A DNA stretch of 64,000 nucleotides from Propionibacteriaceae bacterium (GCA_031285505.1 JAITVZ010000125.1:1-64000); one strand, 5' to 3'; counted from the stretch's first letter, positions 8,870 through 18,370 are shown. Notes: generated from the sequence alone by a model not told the origin. Translations and numbers: made by a program.

Positions 8870-8964
8870 TGGCGCTCTGGTCTTGGCCCTGCTGTGATGC
8901 CCTGGCTGACGGGTTGGGGCGGTCAGACCAGGTGAAATGTAATCCGCTGTCCGGCAACCACTGG

Positions 8965-10158
8965 TCACTTGATCAGTTCCTCGGCCATCTGATCGGCGAA
9001 CTTGTGGCCATTGGGAAACAGTTCCTTGGTGATGCTCAGACCCTCCCCACCGATCACTTGCTTGGCCGAATATCCGGCCCAAAACTCTGACGAGGCATTG
9101 TCGCCTCCACTATCCCAATAATTATCCTCATGACCATACTGGTTGATGCCCTGGCCACCGATGACATTACCGGTCATGGCGCCGAAGATATCCGAGGCGA
9201 CATTGGCATCCGGCCCGGAGAGAAGCTGCCTGTCGAAGTAGTTGACCAGGTCATTCATGACGGCGCGGTCACCATCAGAAAGGGTGCTGGTGGTCTTATT
9301 CATCAGGGCATCGACAATCCGGGATTGCTGCTCGGCATCATCGGTGAACCGATCGAGGCGACCAACAATCGCCCCGCGGACATCAGCGCGAAGTGCATCG
9401 TCTAAATCCAAACCATTGATTTGGTAATCCTTGGTGACGGCACTGAACCACTTCTCTTTGTCGTCGACACCGTGGGCCAACTCATGCCAAATCGTGTAGT
9501 TCGAACCGCGCTCATTGTTGGCCTCGTTCTGCAGATCGACGTAGGCGGTGTCAATAATCGGGTAATAGACACCGGAGTCACCGTTGACCAGATGGAGCTT
9601 GTCCAGATTCTCCATATAGAGCGACCGCCAAGGCTCGGGGGTGGCGTCGAGCTGTTCACAGAGCCGTTCGATCGCGGCAGCTTGCTCTTCTTCGGTCAGT
9701 CCGGCGTTCTTGAACTGATCCGCCATGATCTTCTTGACCTGGCGCTCGATCTCATCGTATTTATCCGACCGTTGATAGCCGTCGGTGGGTGTGTCGGATG
9801 GCCCGGAGTTCTCAGAGACTGGGTCCAGTCGTTCCGGCGCGGCTTGATACCCCAACCACAGCAGGTTCACAGTTGGCGATGTGGCTTCAGCCTGACTTGT
9901 CTGGCGCTGATCGCTCGCCTGAGTCGACAAGGTGTCCGCCATCGTCATCAAACCCGCCGCACTCCTCGTCAGGCGCTGACGATGGTATCCGTGCCACTGC
10001 TGCTGAAATCTTCCGATGTCGAATCCATGCCAATTGTGTGACGCCTCATCCACCAATCGATCAATCTGCGCTTGGAGCTGTGACAGTCGCTGGCTTTGGC
10101 CCCGCAGATCACGCGCCGACCCTTCGACCTCGTCAGGCGACATTCCGACCTTAGCCAT
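8965..10158 (-). CDS. WXG100-like N-terminus fused to HExxH zinc metallopeptidase
   Basis: A 397-residue protein. Residues 1-100 form a helical hairpin with a literal W-x-G turn (NWHG, Trp43-His44-Gly45), the ESX/WXG100 secretion pattern. After a Ser/Pro/Thr linker, residues 130-397 hold a zinc protease signature: YTIWHELAHGVDD gives His225, Glu226 and His229, and SSEFWAGYSAK supplies a plausible third ligand at Glu358. The fold resembles HExxH domains seen in polymorphic toxins. ATG at 10158 is preferred because of GGGGGG five bases upstream. A lipoprotein gene follows directly. Likely a type VII-secreted effector; its substrate is unknown. Confidence 0.75.
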   Translation of the reverse strand: MAKVGMSPDEVEGSARDLRGQSQRLSQLQAQIDRLVDEASHNWHGFDIGRFQQQWHGYHRQRLTRSAAGLMTMADTLSTQASDQRQTSQAEATSPTVNLLWLGYQAAPERLDPVSENSGPSDTPTDGYQRSDKYDEIERQVKKIMADQFKNAGLTEEEQAAAIERLCEQLDATPEPWRSLYMENLDKLHLVNGDSGVYYPIIDTAYVDLQNEANNERGSNYTIWHELAHGVDDKEKWFSAVTKDYQINGLDLDDALRADVRGAIVGRLDRFTDDAEQQSRIVDALMNKTTSTLSDGDRAVMNDLVNYFDRQLLSGPDANVASDIFGAMTGNVIGGQGINQYGHEDNYWDSGGDNASSEFWAGYSAKQVIGGEGLSITKELFPNGHKFADQMAEELIK

Positions 10159-10294
10159 GGACACCCCCCGGTATCTCGTGTTGGCCAGAAGATTAGCGAC
10201 ATGGCATGACGCCGGTCAATGGGTCGAACTACCCAAACTGATCAAAGGAAACTGGGGCGCCGAGACAGCGGCGCATCGAGACTGTCAGGTGGAA

Positions 10295-11938
10295 TCACCG
10301 CCGCCGTCCACCCTGGCCGGTCAGACAAGCACTGAGCCCAGCCACCACCATGAACACCAGGGCCGGCAACCACAGACAATCGGCCATGGCGCTGGCATAA
10401 CCTTCGGCGCCCGCTCCCGTCAAACCGCCAGGCTGGGCGGCGCCAGCCTGATCGGGATCAAGCCCGCGGCCCAACAAACGCAGATTCATCACGGTACTCA
10501 TCGCCGCCGCGCCAACGGTGCTGCCGATCTGACGCATGGTGTTATAGGTGCCCGCCCCCGCGCCGGCATCGGCCAAAGGCAGGTTCTGGGTGGCGCTGAG
10601 CGACAGGGGGCTCCAGATGCAGGCATTGCCCACGCCCAGCGTCACTCCGGGCAGCAAGGCCCACCAAATGTTGCCGTCAGCCGTGAAATAGAGCATGTAC
10701 CAGAGCAGCGACCCGGCCATCAGCAGGCCGCCAAACAAAGCCACCTTGTTGGCGCCGAGTCGAGCGACCACCCGGGCGCCGACCAGGGGCGCCAGGATCG
10801 CACCGATGATCGCCGAGGGCATCTGGAACAAGGCCGACAGCATCGGACTCATACCCCGATCAACCTGGATGAAGTAGAGCAGCGGCAGCATCATCCCGGA
10901 GATGGCCAGGCCGACCAGGAAGATGGCTGAGTTGGCCAAGGCGAAATCCCGGTCGCGGAACAGCCGCAGTGGCACCAAGGGGTGGCGGGCACGGGACTGC
11001 TGGAGAACGAAGGCGACCAGCGCCACCAGCCCCAACCCGATGACGACCGGGACCGAGATCGGACCCCAGATGGACCCCCAGTCATAACCGACACCTTCTT
11101 GCAAACCGAAGATCAGGGCGAAGATGCCCAGGCCGGACAGTAACACCCCCAGCCAATCGAAGTCGGCGTGCTGGTGCGGCAGTCGGGGCAAGAAACGGGC
11201 CGCCAGAATCAAGCCGACCACACCGACCGGCAGGTTGATCAGGAAGATGGCCTGCCAACCGATGGTTTGCACCAGCAGGCCACCGATCATCGGACCGACC
11301 AAGGTGGCGATGCCGGCCACCGATCCCCACAAACCCATGGCCGCGCCGCGCCGCTCCGGTGGAAAGATCTTGACGATGATCGCCTGAGTCTGCGGTGTCA
11401 TCAAGGCTCCACCGATGCCTTGGACCGCCCGCGCGGCGATCAAACTGGCGATATTGCCGGTCAGACCGCAGGCCAGTGAGGCGGCGGCGAAGATAGCCAT
11501 GCCGATCATGAAAATGGTCTTCTGGCCGAAGCGGTCGCCCAACCGCCCAGCGATCAGCATCGGCGTGGCCAGACCAAGCAAGTAGGCACTGGTCACCCAG
11601 ATGGTGGCGGTCAGCGAGGCGTTGAGCGATGACTGAATGCTCGGATTGGCGACGCTGACAATGGTGGTGTCAAGCATCAGCATGAAGAAGCCGATCAGCA
11701 GTGCCACCACTGCCCGCCAAGGGCGGAAGCCAGCTGGCAAGTCGGCGTCGGCGGTGGTGGTGGGGCTTGGCGGATTAGTGGTCGGGGCCGTTCGGCCGCC
11801 AGCTGAGTCGGTGTCGGCGGTGGTTGGGGCTTTGGGCGAGGTGTCGTTGGCCAGTGTTCGGCGTGAGCCGAGGTCGGTTGGCGCTTGGTCTGATGTTGGA
11901 TCGATTGGGGTTTGCTGTGTAGTTGTCATGGCAGCCAT
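10295..11938 (-). CDS. DHA2-family (EmrB/QacA) MFS exporter
   Basis: About 547 residues. After a long Thr/Pro/Ala-rich cytoplasmic N-terminus (residues 1-60), the sequence shows the 14-helix DHA2 pattern: LLIGFFMLMLDTTIVSVANPSI (motif D1), GRLGDRFGQKTIFMIGM (motif A), and GPMIGGLLVQTIGWQAIFLINLPVG (motif C). These proteins export drugs or other amphipathic compounds using proton motive force. The start could be 11938 or 11929; neither has a strong ribosome site. The 21-bp motif at 11942-11962 ends three bases before the ATG, which suggests control by binding at the start region or a later start. The gene is alone on its strand. Confidence 0.88.
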   Translation of the reverse strand: MAAMTTTQQTPIDPTSDQAPTDLGSRRTLANDTSPKAPTTADTDSAGGRTAPTTNPPSPTTTADADLPAGFRPWRAVVALLIGFFMLMLDTTIVSVANPSIQSSLNASLTATIWVTSAYLLGLATPMLIAGRLGDRFGQKTIFMIGMAIFAAASLACGLTGNIASLIAARAVQGIGGALMTPQTQAIIVKIFPPERRGAAMGLWGSVAGIATLVGPMIGGLLVQTIGWQAIFLINLPVGVVGLILAARFLPRLPHQHADFDWLGVLLSGLGIFALIFGLQEGVGYDWGSIWGPISVPVVIGLGLVALVAFVLQQSRARHPLVPLRLFRDRDFALANSAIFLVGLAISGMMLPLLYFIQVDRGMSPMLSALFQMPSAIIGAILAPLVGARVVARLGANKVALFGGLLMAGSLLWYMLYFTADGNIWWALLPGVTLGVGNACIWSPLSLSATQNLPLADAGAGAGTYNTMRQIGSTVGAAAMSTVMNLRLLGRGLDPDQAGAAQPGGLTGAGAEGYASAMADCLWLPALVFMVVAGLSACLTGQGGRRR

Positions 11939-11941
11939 GAG

Positions 11942-11962
11942 CCTAGACGATTGATTCCAAGG
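11942..11962 (-). promoter_or_regulatory. shared 21-bp motif, copy 3
   Basis: The minus strand has the TTGGAATCAATCGTCTA core seen at 4808-4828, flanked by CCT and GG as in copy 1. It lies immediately before the MFS transporter start. Confidence 0.5.
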
Positions 11963-12086
11963 GCGGGTCGTCGCGGTGATGGTCAGGTGGCGATGTGGCA
12001 AGTCCCGGCTCCTCACTGCCCCATCCCTGCGCCCCGGACGGTCTCTTCGTCCACCTAATCAATGGGTCGCTCCGCTCGCCAGCCGA

Positions 12087-12953
12087 TCAATGGCCTTGCT
12101 CGGCCAACAGCGCCATGACTGCCTTGCCAAATCCTGATTGGCTGTTGAGGTCGGCCTGCTCGAATCCCTCGGCCAACACCAGGGGATGGGCGTTGCCCAT
12201 GGCGAAGGGCCGTCCGGCCAGCCGGAGCATCTCCAAATCGTTGGGCATGTCACCGAAGGCCGCCAGCTGTGACGCCGCCAGACCATAATCAGCCAACAAG
12301 TCCTGGAGTGCCGACGCCTTCGACACGCCGGGAGCGCTCAGCTCCAGGAAGCCGTTGTCGTGGACCAGCGAGAAGGTCAGGTTGAGCCGCCCAGCCACCA
12401 ATGGATCGACTCGACTGAACAGCTCATCGGTGGGCAGTGGACGCCCCGCACCACGAATCAGCAGTTTCAGGGGCAAGCGCCCCTCTGGCTTGATCAAGGC
12501 CCGTGGCTGTTCAACCACCAGATCAGCGGCCATATCACTGGCTTCGGCATCGGGCAGTTCAGGATAATCGGCCATTCGGCCCCAGCCCTGATCGTATTCG
12601 GCGGCAAAAGTCAGATCGCGCCACTCCGCCCGCAGATCGGCGATCAAGGCCAAAGTGTCATCCCCCGGCAAGGGTGACAGGCGGCGAAAGCCCTGGACAC
12701 CCAACTTCGAGACAGCCGCGCCGTTCGAAGCGATCAGGTCGATGTCCAGACCGGCCAGTGGCTCGATCAGGCGCACCCAACGGGCGGGACGACCAGTGGC
12801 GAAAACGATCCTGACACCGGCGTCTTGGGCCCGATGGAGCGCCTCGACGTTCAGGGGCGTCGGCCAATGATCGGCGCCCAAGAAAGTTCCGTCGAGATCA
12901 GTGGCGATGATGGCGATGGGGGCAGGCGTCGCCTGCCTCGAACTGCTGGTCAT
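12087..12953 (-). CDS. HAD-superfamily Cof-type sugar phosphatase
   Basis: A 288-residue Cof/IIB HAD hydrolase. IIATDLDGTFLG holds the nucleophile Asp and acid/base Asp; VFATGRPARWVRLIEPL supplies motif II; K in VSKASALQDLL is motif III; and FGDMPNDLEMLRLAG is motif IV with the Mg-binding acids. Such enzymes dephosphorylate sugar phosphates or related small molecules. The frame extends to a GTG at 12971, but the ATG at 12953 begins closer to family similarity; no clear ribosome site decides. It lies downstream of the sugar-importer operon but beyond a terminator hairpin. Confidence 0.85.
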   Translation of the reverse strand: MTSSSRQATPAPIAIIATDLDGTFLGADHWPTPLNVEALHRAQDAGVRIVFATGRPARWVRLIEPLAGLDIDLIASNGAAVSKLGVQGFRRLSPLPGDDTLALIADLRAEWRDLTFAAEYDQGWGRMADYPELPDAEASDMAADLVVEQPRALIKPEGRLPLKLLIRGAGRPLPTDELFSRVDPLVAGRLNLTFSLVHDNGFLELSAPGVSKASALQDLLADYGLAASQLAAFGDMPNDLEMLRLAGRPFAMGNAHPLVLAEGFEQADLNSQSGFGKAVMALLAEQGH

Positions 12954-12991
12954 GGCATCAATAGTAGTCACGAGCGAGATGACGGGAAGGT

Positions 12992-13039
12992 AAAAAACCC
13001 GGCGGTGGCCACAGGAGAGGATAGTGGCACACCGCCGGG
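12992..13039 (-). terminator. rho-independent terminator after chvE
   Basis: On the minus strand a 10-bp GC-rich stem (CCCGGCGGTG paired with CACCGCCGGG, with an inner GCCAC/GTGGC helix) is followed by a run of six T. It sits 55 bases after the chvE stop and separates the importer operon from the HAD gene. Confidence 0.85.
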
Positions 13040-13093
13040 CCTGAGACGCTTCACATGGGGGATTCCAGTAAGGCGTCGTTCATGGGGCGACGA

Positions 13094-14323
13094 TCAGGCG
13101 TCGCACTCGGCCGGAGCCGGATCAGCGGTGCAGACCGAACGGGTGGCATCGTCGACATAAACCTCAGCGGCGTTGTCGGCGGTCACCACCTGCGGGGCCA
13201 ACAAATCGGTCGGCACGATCTTGATCCCGTTGTCGTAGGTGGCGGTGTCGTTGACCGTCACCGGCTCGCCCTTCTGCAACTGATCGACGATCTTGACGAT
13301 CTCGGCCACCAGCTTCGAGGTGTCCTTGTAGATCGTCATGTATTGCGTGCCCTTCATGATCAGCGGGATCGAGGCTGTCTCTGAGTCCTGGCCTGAGATG
13401 ACGGTCTTGTCCTCGGCCTTGCCGGCGCTTTCCAGCGAGGCGATGGCGGCGCGGGCCAGCGTGTCATTTGGCGACAGAACGCCGTTGAGCTTGGCGTCGG
13501 TGTAGTTGGCGCCGAGAATGGTGTCCATCCGCTTCTGGGCGTTGGCCGCCAACCAACCCTGAGTGGCCACCTGCTGCTGGGTGACCTGGCCCGAGCGGAC
13601 GATCAGAGCGCCGCAATCGATGCCCGGCTGGAGCACGCTCATCGCGCCTTCGAAGAAAGGGGTGGAGTTGGCGTCATCCGGCGAGCCGGCGATCAGCTCA
13701 ATGTTGTAGGGCGGTTCGCCTTGATCAGCCATCATGCCGTCAATCACCGCTTGACCCTGCAACTGACCGACCTTGTAATTGTCATAGGCCACGTAAAGGT
13801 CGACCGACTCGGTGTTCATCAACAAGCGGTCATAGGCGATGACGGTGATACCGGCCGCCTTGGCTTGATCGAGCTGTCCGCCCAGCTGGGAGCCGTCGAC
13901 CGCGCCGACCACCAGGACCTTGACGCCCTGGGTGATCATCGAGGTGATCTGGTTCTGCTGCTCTGACACGCCATTGGTGGCGAACTGGACCATCGGCTCG
14001 TAACCGGCCGCCTTCATCTGATCGTTGAACATGCCCTCGGCCTCGACCCAGTTCTGTGAGGTCTTGGCCGGCAAGGCGATACCGATCTTGGCGCCAGCGT
14101 CGAAGCCAGTCGATGGGGTGATGGTCGACTCAGTGCCTTCGGAACCGGTCGCCACCGAAGCGGAGGCGTCCTGCAGGCATTGCGTCAGGGCGGCCACATC
14201 AACATCGTCCGACCCACCAGTGTTGGCGCCACTGGAGCCGTCACGGTTACTGGCGCCACAGCCGGCCAGCATCAGCGTGCCGGCCGCCGCCAAGGCGATG
14301 GCCATTTGGGGGAATTTCTTCAT
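13094..14323 (-). CDS. chvE: ChvE-type multiple-sugar ABC transporter binding protein
   Basis: A 409-residue lipoprotein: MKKFPQMAIALAAAGTLMLAGC gives signal peptide and lipobox (Cys22). The body is a type I periplasmic binding protein of the ChvE/xylose class: KIGIALPAKTSQNWVEAEG, VLVVGAVDGSQLGGQLDQAKAAGITVIAYDRLL, and YNIELIAGSPDDANSTPFFEGAM. It should capture aldoses outside the cell and deliver them to the permease encoded just upstream. AAAGG lies five bases before the ATG. It is the last gene of the three-gene operon and is followed by a strong terminator. Confidence 0.92.
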   Translation of the reverse strand: MKKFPQMAIALAAAGTLMLAGCGASNRDGSSGANTGGSDDVDVAALTQCLQDASASVATGSEGTESTITPSTGFDAGAKIGIALPAKTSQNWVEAEGMFNDQMKAAGYEPMVQFATNGVSEQQNQITSMITQGVKVLVVGAVDGSQLGGQLDQAKAAGITVIAYDRLLMNTESVDLYVAYDNYKVGQLQGQAVIDGMMADQGEPPYNIELIAGSPDDANSTPFFEGAMSVLQPGIDCGALIVRSGQVTQQQVATQGWLAANAQKRMDTILGANYTDAKLNGVLSPNDTLARAAIASLESAGKAEDKTVISGQDSETASIPLIMKGTQYMTIYKDTSKLVAEIVKIVDQLQKGEPVTVNDTATYDNGIKIVPTDLLAPQVVTADNAAEVYVDDATRSVCTADPAPAECDA

Positions 14324-14368
14324 GGTTACCTTTTCTGTGATGATTCCGGAACGATTCCGGCGATTGGG

Positions 14369-16009
14369 TCAGACCGGTTGGCCTGGGTTGGAAGAACTGG
14401 GGCCAGCCGGGCCACTGGCACTGCCGGGCGAACCGCCGGTCCGATCCGGCGGCTGGCTGATGCCGGGCGACGCCGGCTTGTCGGCTGAATGGGCCGAATC
14501 AGCGGGCGGCGGGATCGTGCCAGCGGAGCCAGTGCCGGCGGCACTGGTCGCCAGCGCCGGAGCCTGGATGTCTGGCTGCAACTCCGGGGCCTGATCGAGC
14601 GCCATCTGCTTCTTCGGATTGAGCCCGCGCATCAAGGCGCCGATCAGCGAGGGATGGCCCTGGCTCTTCGAATAGAGGTCGAAGGCCACCGCCACCAGCA
14701 GCACCAGGCCCTTGATGATCTGGGTCATGTCCGAGCCGACATTCATCAACTGCAGGCCATTGTTCAACACCGCCATCACCAGACCGCCGATCATCGCGCC
14801 GGTGACGGTGCCGACACCGCCGGAGACCGCGGCCCCACCGATGAAGACAGCGGCGATGGCGTCCAACTCCCAGCCGACACCATCGCTCGGCCCGGTGGAA
14901 TGGGAGCGGCCGACGAACATGATCGCCGCCACCGCCGCCATCAGCGACATGTTGAACATCGACAGGAAGTAGACCTTCTTGGTGTTGATGCCGGTCAAAG
15001 CGGCCGCCGCCCGATTGCCACCGACGGCATAGACCGACCGGCCCAGCGGCGTGCGGGTCGAGATGAAGTTGTAGATCAAGACCAGCACCACCAGGATGCA
15101 GCCAGTCACCGGGAAGGAGGTGCCAGTCCGACCCGAGCCGAACAAATAGGTCAGATAGCCAATGACGGCGACGATCACCAGCAAGCGGACGATGACCGTC
15201 CACAACGCCGGAGCCGCTGAACCCAGCTTGACCATCCGGGCATGGCGGCGCAGTTGCAGGAAGATGATCAAGACGGCGGCCACCACCCCGAGCAAGAGGG
15301 TCGAGTTGTTCAAACCGGTGGTCGGCCCGAACTCCGGCAGGTAGCCGCCACCGAGGTATTGGATCTGCTCAGGCACGCCGATCGACTCGGCCTTGCCAAT
15401 GAATTGGTCGAGGCCGCGAAAGAGCATCTGGCCAGCCAAGGTGGTGATGAAGCCCGGCACGCCAATGAAGGCCAACCAGGCCCCCTGCCAAGCGCCGATG
15501 ACCGCGCCGACCGCCAAACCGACCAAGACGCCGCCCCACCAGGGGATGCCGAACTGGTGGATCAGGAAGGAGAACAGCACCGCCACCCCAGCGCCGATGA
15601 TCAAGCCAGCCGCCACACCGATCGACACCGCCGCCAATCGACTGCTGCCCGCCCGAATCAACCGCCGGGCGATCACCACCCCGCAGGCCACGCCGACCAC
15701 CAGTCCGACCGGGATGCCGATGATCAGATACCAATCCGACCCGCCGCGCAACGACAAGGCCATACAGATGCCGACCACCGCCGCCACCGATCCGGGAGCC
15801 AGGTCGATCTGGCCGGTGATGATGACGAAGAGCATGCCGACCGCCATGATCAGCACATAGGAGTTGCCGTTGAGGATGGCCTGGGCGTTGGTCGAGGTCA
15901 ACACCTTGCCATCGGTGCGCCACTGGAAGAAGATGACCAGGGCCACCAAGGCCAGCAGCATGCCGTACTGGCGCAGATTGTTGCCCAACAGGGCCCGGAG
16001 TTGTGTCAT
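14369..16009 (-). CDS. mmsB: multiple-monosaccharide ABC transporter permease
   Basis: A 546-residue MmsB/GguB-type permease of the ribose/xylose family. It has about ten hydrophobic spans, with family signatures NGNSYVLIMAVGMLFVIITGQIDLAPGSVAAVVG near the start and AIAAVFIGGAAVSGGVGTVTGAMIGGLVMAVLNNGLQLMNV near the end. The last 75 residues after NPKKQMALDQ are an added Pro/Ser/Gly/Ala-rich cytoplasmic tail not expected in the family. It begins two bases after mmsA ends, with its AGGA inside the end of that gene, so expression is coupled. Confidence 0.9.
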   Translation of the reverse strand: MTQLRALLGNNLRQYGMLLALVALVIFFQWRTDGKVLTSTNAQAILNGNSYVLIMAVGMLFVIITGQIDLAPGSVAAVVGICMALSLRGGSDWYLIIGIPVGLVVGVACGVVIARRLIRAGSSRLAAVSIGVAAGLIIGAGVAVLFSFLIHQFGIPWWGGVLVGLAVGAVIGAWQGAWLAFIGVPGFITTLAGQMLFRGLDQFIGKAESIGVPEQIQYLGGGYLPEFGPTTGLNNSTLLLGVVAAVLIIFLQLRRHARMVKLGSAAPALWTVIVRLLVIVAVIGYLTYLFGSGRTGTSFPVTGCILVVLVLIYNFISTRTPLGRSVYAVGGNRAAAALTGINTKKVYFLSMFNMSLMAAVAAIMFVGRSHSTGPSDGVGWELDAIAAVFIGGAAVSGGVGTVTGAMIGGLVMAVLNNGLQLMNVGSDMTQIIKGLVLLVAVAFDLYSKSQGHPSLIGALMRGLNPKKQMALDQAPELQPDIQAPALATSAAGTGSAGTIPPPADSAHSADKPASPGISQPPDRTGGSPGSASGPAGPSSSNPGQPV

Positions 16010-16011
16010 GA

Positions 16012-18231
16012 TCAGTCCTGCGTGGTGGTGGGAATGGGTGATGGCGTTTGGGCTGGCCCGCGGCTGGCACTGGGCGGATAGGCCGGTGGGCCGGGCCGAG
16101 CCGGCGTCAACCCCGGACTTGGGGACGACAGCGGCGCCGGAATGGAACCCGCGGAGGCGGAATTAGCCGCCGGTGCTTGGTCGCCAGGCGTCGGCCAATG
16201 GACCACGGCCGTTGGCCGGGTGTGCCACACCGGCGTCAACGGGGCGTCGAAGACCGGGGATGTGGGGGCCGCCGGGCGAGTCACCATCGCGTCAGGTGCG
16301 CCGGTGATTGGGGTTGAGGTCGGTGACTGCGTACGCGTCACCATCGCTGCGGGTGAGCGGCCTGGTCCTCCCGTAGGGGTCGGCGCGACCATGGCCGTCT
16401 GGCCAGTCGTCGCCGGGATGTCCGCTGCGGGCACAGGGTCGGGTGCAGAGGCGGGCGCAGCGGGTGTCGGTGTCGCCGGTGCAACGGGCCCAGGCGTGAG
16501 TGTAGCGACCGCCGTGGCGGGTGACGCTGGCGCGCTCGGCGTGGGTGTAGCGACAACGGCGGTGTCGGTCATCTGGCGCATCAGCGACTCCTGGGTGGCC
16601 GACTTGGCCTCGACACAGCCGGTGATCTGCCCTTCGAAGACGGTGTAGATCCGGTCGCAAACCCCGAGCAGCTCCGGCAGCTCCGAGGAGATCATCACCA
16701 CCCCTTTGCCCTCGTCAGCCAGGCGATTGATCAGCGCGTAGATCTCGTATTTGGCGCCGACGTCGATGCCACGGGTCGGCTCGTCGAGGATGGCCAGCAC
16801 CGGCTGGGTGAACATCCACTTGGCCAGGACCACCTTCTGCTGGTTGCCACCGGACAGGGTGGAGACGATCACGTCGATGTTGGCCGCCTTGATGCGCATG
16901 TCCTGGCGGTATTGCTCGGCGGCGACGATCTCCTCCTGGGGATGGATCACCCCATGCGGCGCAATCCGCTTGATGCCGGCCGAGACGATGGTGTCAGCGA
17001 CGTTGTCGAGCAGGTTCAACCCCAGGACCTTGCGATCCTCCGGCACATAGGCGACACCATGCTCAATGGCCGCTCGAACATTGCTTAGCACCACCGGCAC
17101 ACCGTTGATGCGGATGCTGCCGTCGCGCCAGATGCCATAGGTGCGACCGAAGATCGAGCGGGCCAACTCGGTGCGCCCGGCGCCCATCACCCCGGCGAAA
17201 CCGACGATCTCACCGCGACGGACATGGAAGGAACTGTGCTTGCAGACCAACCGGCCGGCGATCTGCGGATGCTCGACCGTCCAGTTGTCGACCTCGAAGA
17301 AGACCTCGCCGATCTGCGAGTGATGCTCCGGGAAGCGGGCGTCCATCGGGCGACCGACCATCGCCTTGATGATCCGATTCTCGTCAGCGCCATCGGCCAG
17401 CACATCGATGAATTCGACTGTCCGACCATCGCGGATGACGGTGATGGTGTCGGCGATGGCGGCGATCTCGTTGAGCTTGTGGCTGATCATGATGGCGGTC
17501 AGGCCCTTGGCCTTCAAGCCACGCAGAATATCGAGCAGGTTGGCCGAGTCATCCTCATTCAGGGCTGAGGTCGGCTCATCGAGGATCAGCAGCTGGACAT
17601 CCTTCGACAGGGCCTTGGCGATCTCGATCAATTGCTGTTGGCCGACACCGAGATTCTTGATGGCGGTGTCCGGATCGATGGTCAGACCGACACGGGCCAT
17701 CAGGTCCAAGGCCGCCTTGCGGGCCGCCGTCCAATCGATCACCCCGTGATTGACGACCTCATTGCCCAAAAAGATGTTCTCGGTCACCGACAGCTCGGGG
17801 ATCAAGGCCAACTCCTGGTGGATGATGGCGATGCCCTTGGCCTCCGAGTCGCGGATCGAATGGAAGGCCTGCGGGGCGCCGTTGTAGATGATCTCTCCGG
17901 AATAGGAGCCATGCGGCCAAACACCGGAAAGCACCTTCATCAGCGTCGATTTGCCAGCGCCGTTCTCGCCGCAGATTGCATGAATGACGCCGCGGCGCAC
18001 GGTCATGGTGACATCATTGAGGGCCTTGACGCCCGGGAACTCCTTGGTGATGTGGCGCATCTCCAGGATCGGTCCGGAGGCGGCGGCCTGGGCATAATCG
18101 GGGCGCGAGGCGGTTGGCAACGCAGCGGTCGACGGCGTGGTCGGCGCGACCAACCCGGTTGGCGCGGTCGGCGATGCCGGGGTCGCAGTGACGCGTTCGG
18201 CAGTCGACCCTGGCTCGTCGTCGCAGCTCAT
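16012..18231 (-). CDS. mmsA: multiple-monosaccharide ABC transporter ATP-binding protein with long disordered tails
   Basis: A 739-residue tandem ATPase. The first cassette has Walker A GENGAGKST and signature LGVGQQQLIEIAKAL; the second has VMGAGRTEL in the Walker A position and LSGGNQQKVVLAKWM, the usual asymmetry of MmsA/XylG/RbsA proteins. The normal protein is about 510 residues. Here about 50 residues precede it and about 180 Pro/Ala/Thr-rich residues follow it (after about residue 558). The ATG at 18231 is chosen for AAGGATGTTGAG upstream; the longer frame adds 24 residues. First gene of the importer operon. Confidence 0.9.
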   Translation of the reverse strand: MSCDDEPGSTAERVTATPASPTAPTGLVAPTTPSTAALPTASRPDYAQAAASGPILEMRHITKEFPGVKALNDVTMTVRRGVIHAICGENGAGKSTLMKVLSGVWPHGSYSGEIIYNGAPQAFHSIRDSEAKGIAIIHQELALIPELSVTENIFLGNEVVNHGVIDWTAARKAALDLMARVGLTIDPDTAIKNLGVGQQQLIEIAKALSKDVQLLILDEPTSALNEDDSANLLDILRGLKAKGLTAIMISHKLNEIAAIADTITVIRDGRTVEFIDVLADGADENRIIKAMVGRPMDARFPEHHSQIGEVFFEVDNWTVEHPQIAGRLVCKHSSFHVRRGEIVGFAGVMGAGRTELARSIFGRTYGIWRDGSIRINGVPVVLSNVRAAIEHGVAYVPEDRKVLGLNLLDNVADTIVSAGIKRIAPHGVIHPQEEIVAAEQYRQDMRIKAANIDVIVSTLSGGNQQKVVLAKWMFTQPVLAILDEPTRGIDVGAKYEIYALINRLADEGKGVVMISSELPELLGVCDRIYTVFEGQITGCVEAKSATQESLMRQMTDTAVVATPTPSAPASPATAVATLTPGPVAPATPTPAAPASAPDPVPAADIPATTGQTAMVAPTPTGGPGRSPAAMVTRTQSPTSTPITGAPDAMVTRPAAPTSPVFDAPLTPVWHTRPTAVVHWPTPGDQAPAANSASAGSIPAPLSSPSPGLTPARPGPPAYPPSASRGPAQTPSPIPTTTQD

Positions 18232-18370
18232 CTCAACATCCCTTGCTGTCCCGGGTGGCCATCGACCACCTTGGCGACCTGATATTTTGATGAAAGTGAA
18301 CACCTATCAGGCCAAGCGCTGCATCTGTCACGAAGAACGCTCTTTTTTAACCTATGTAGACTTCCTTAGG

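Noticed and set aside
8869-9082. Longer start for the lipoprotein gene
   Set aside because: The frame extends to 9082 but overlaps the metallopeptidase gene and would place the signal peptide about 70 residues inside the protein.
15242-16081. Plus-strand 279-codon frame opposite mmsB
   Set aside because: Antisense shadow of a well-conserved permease.
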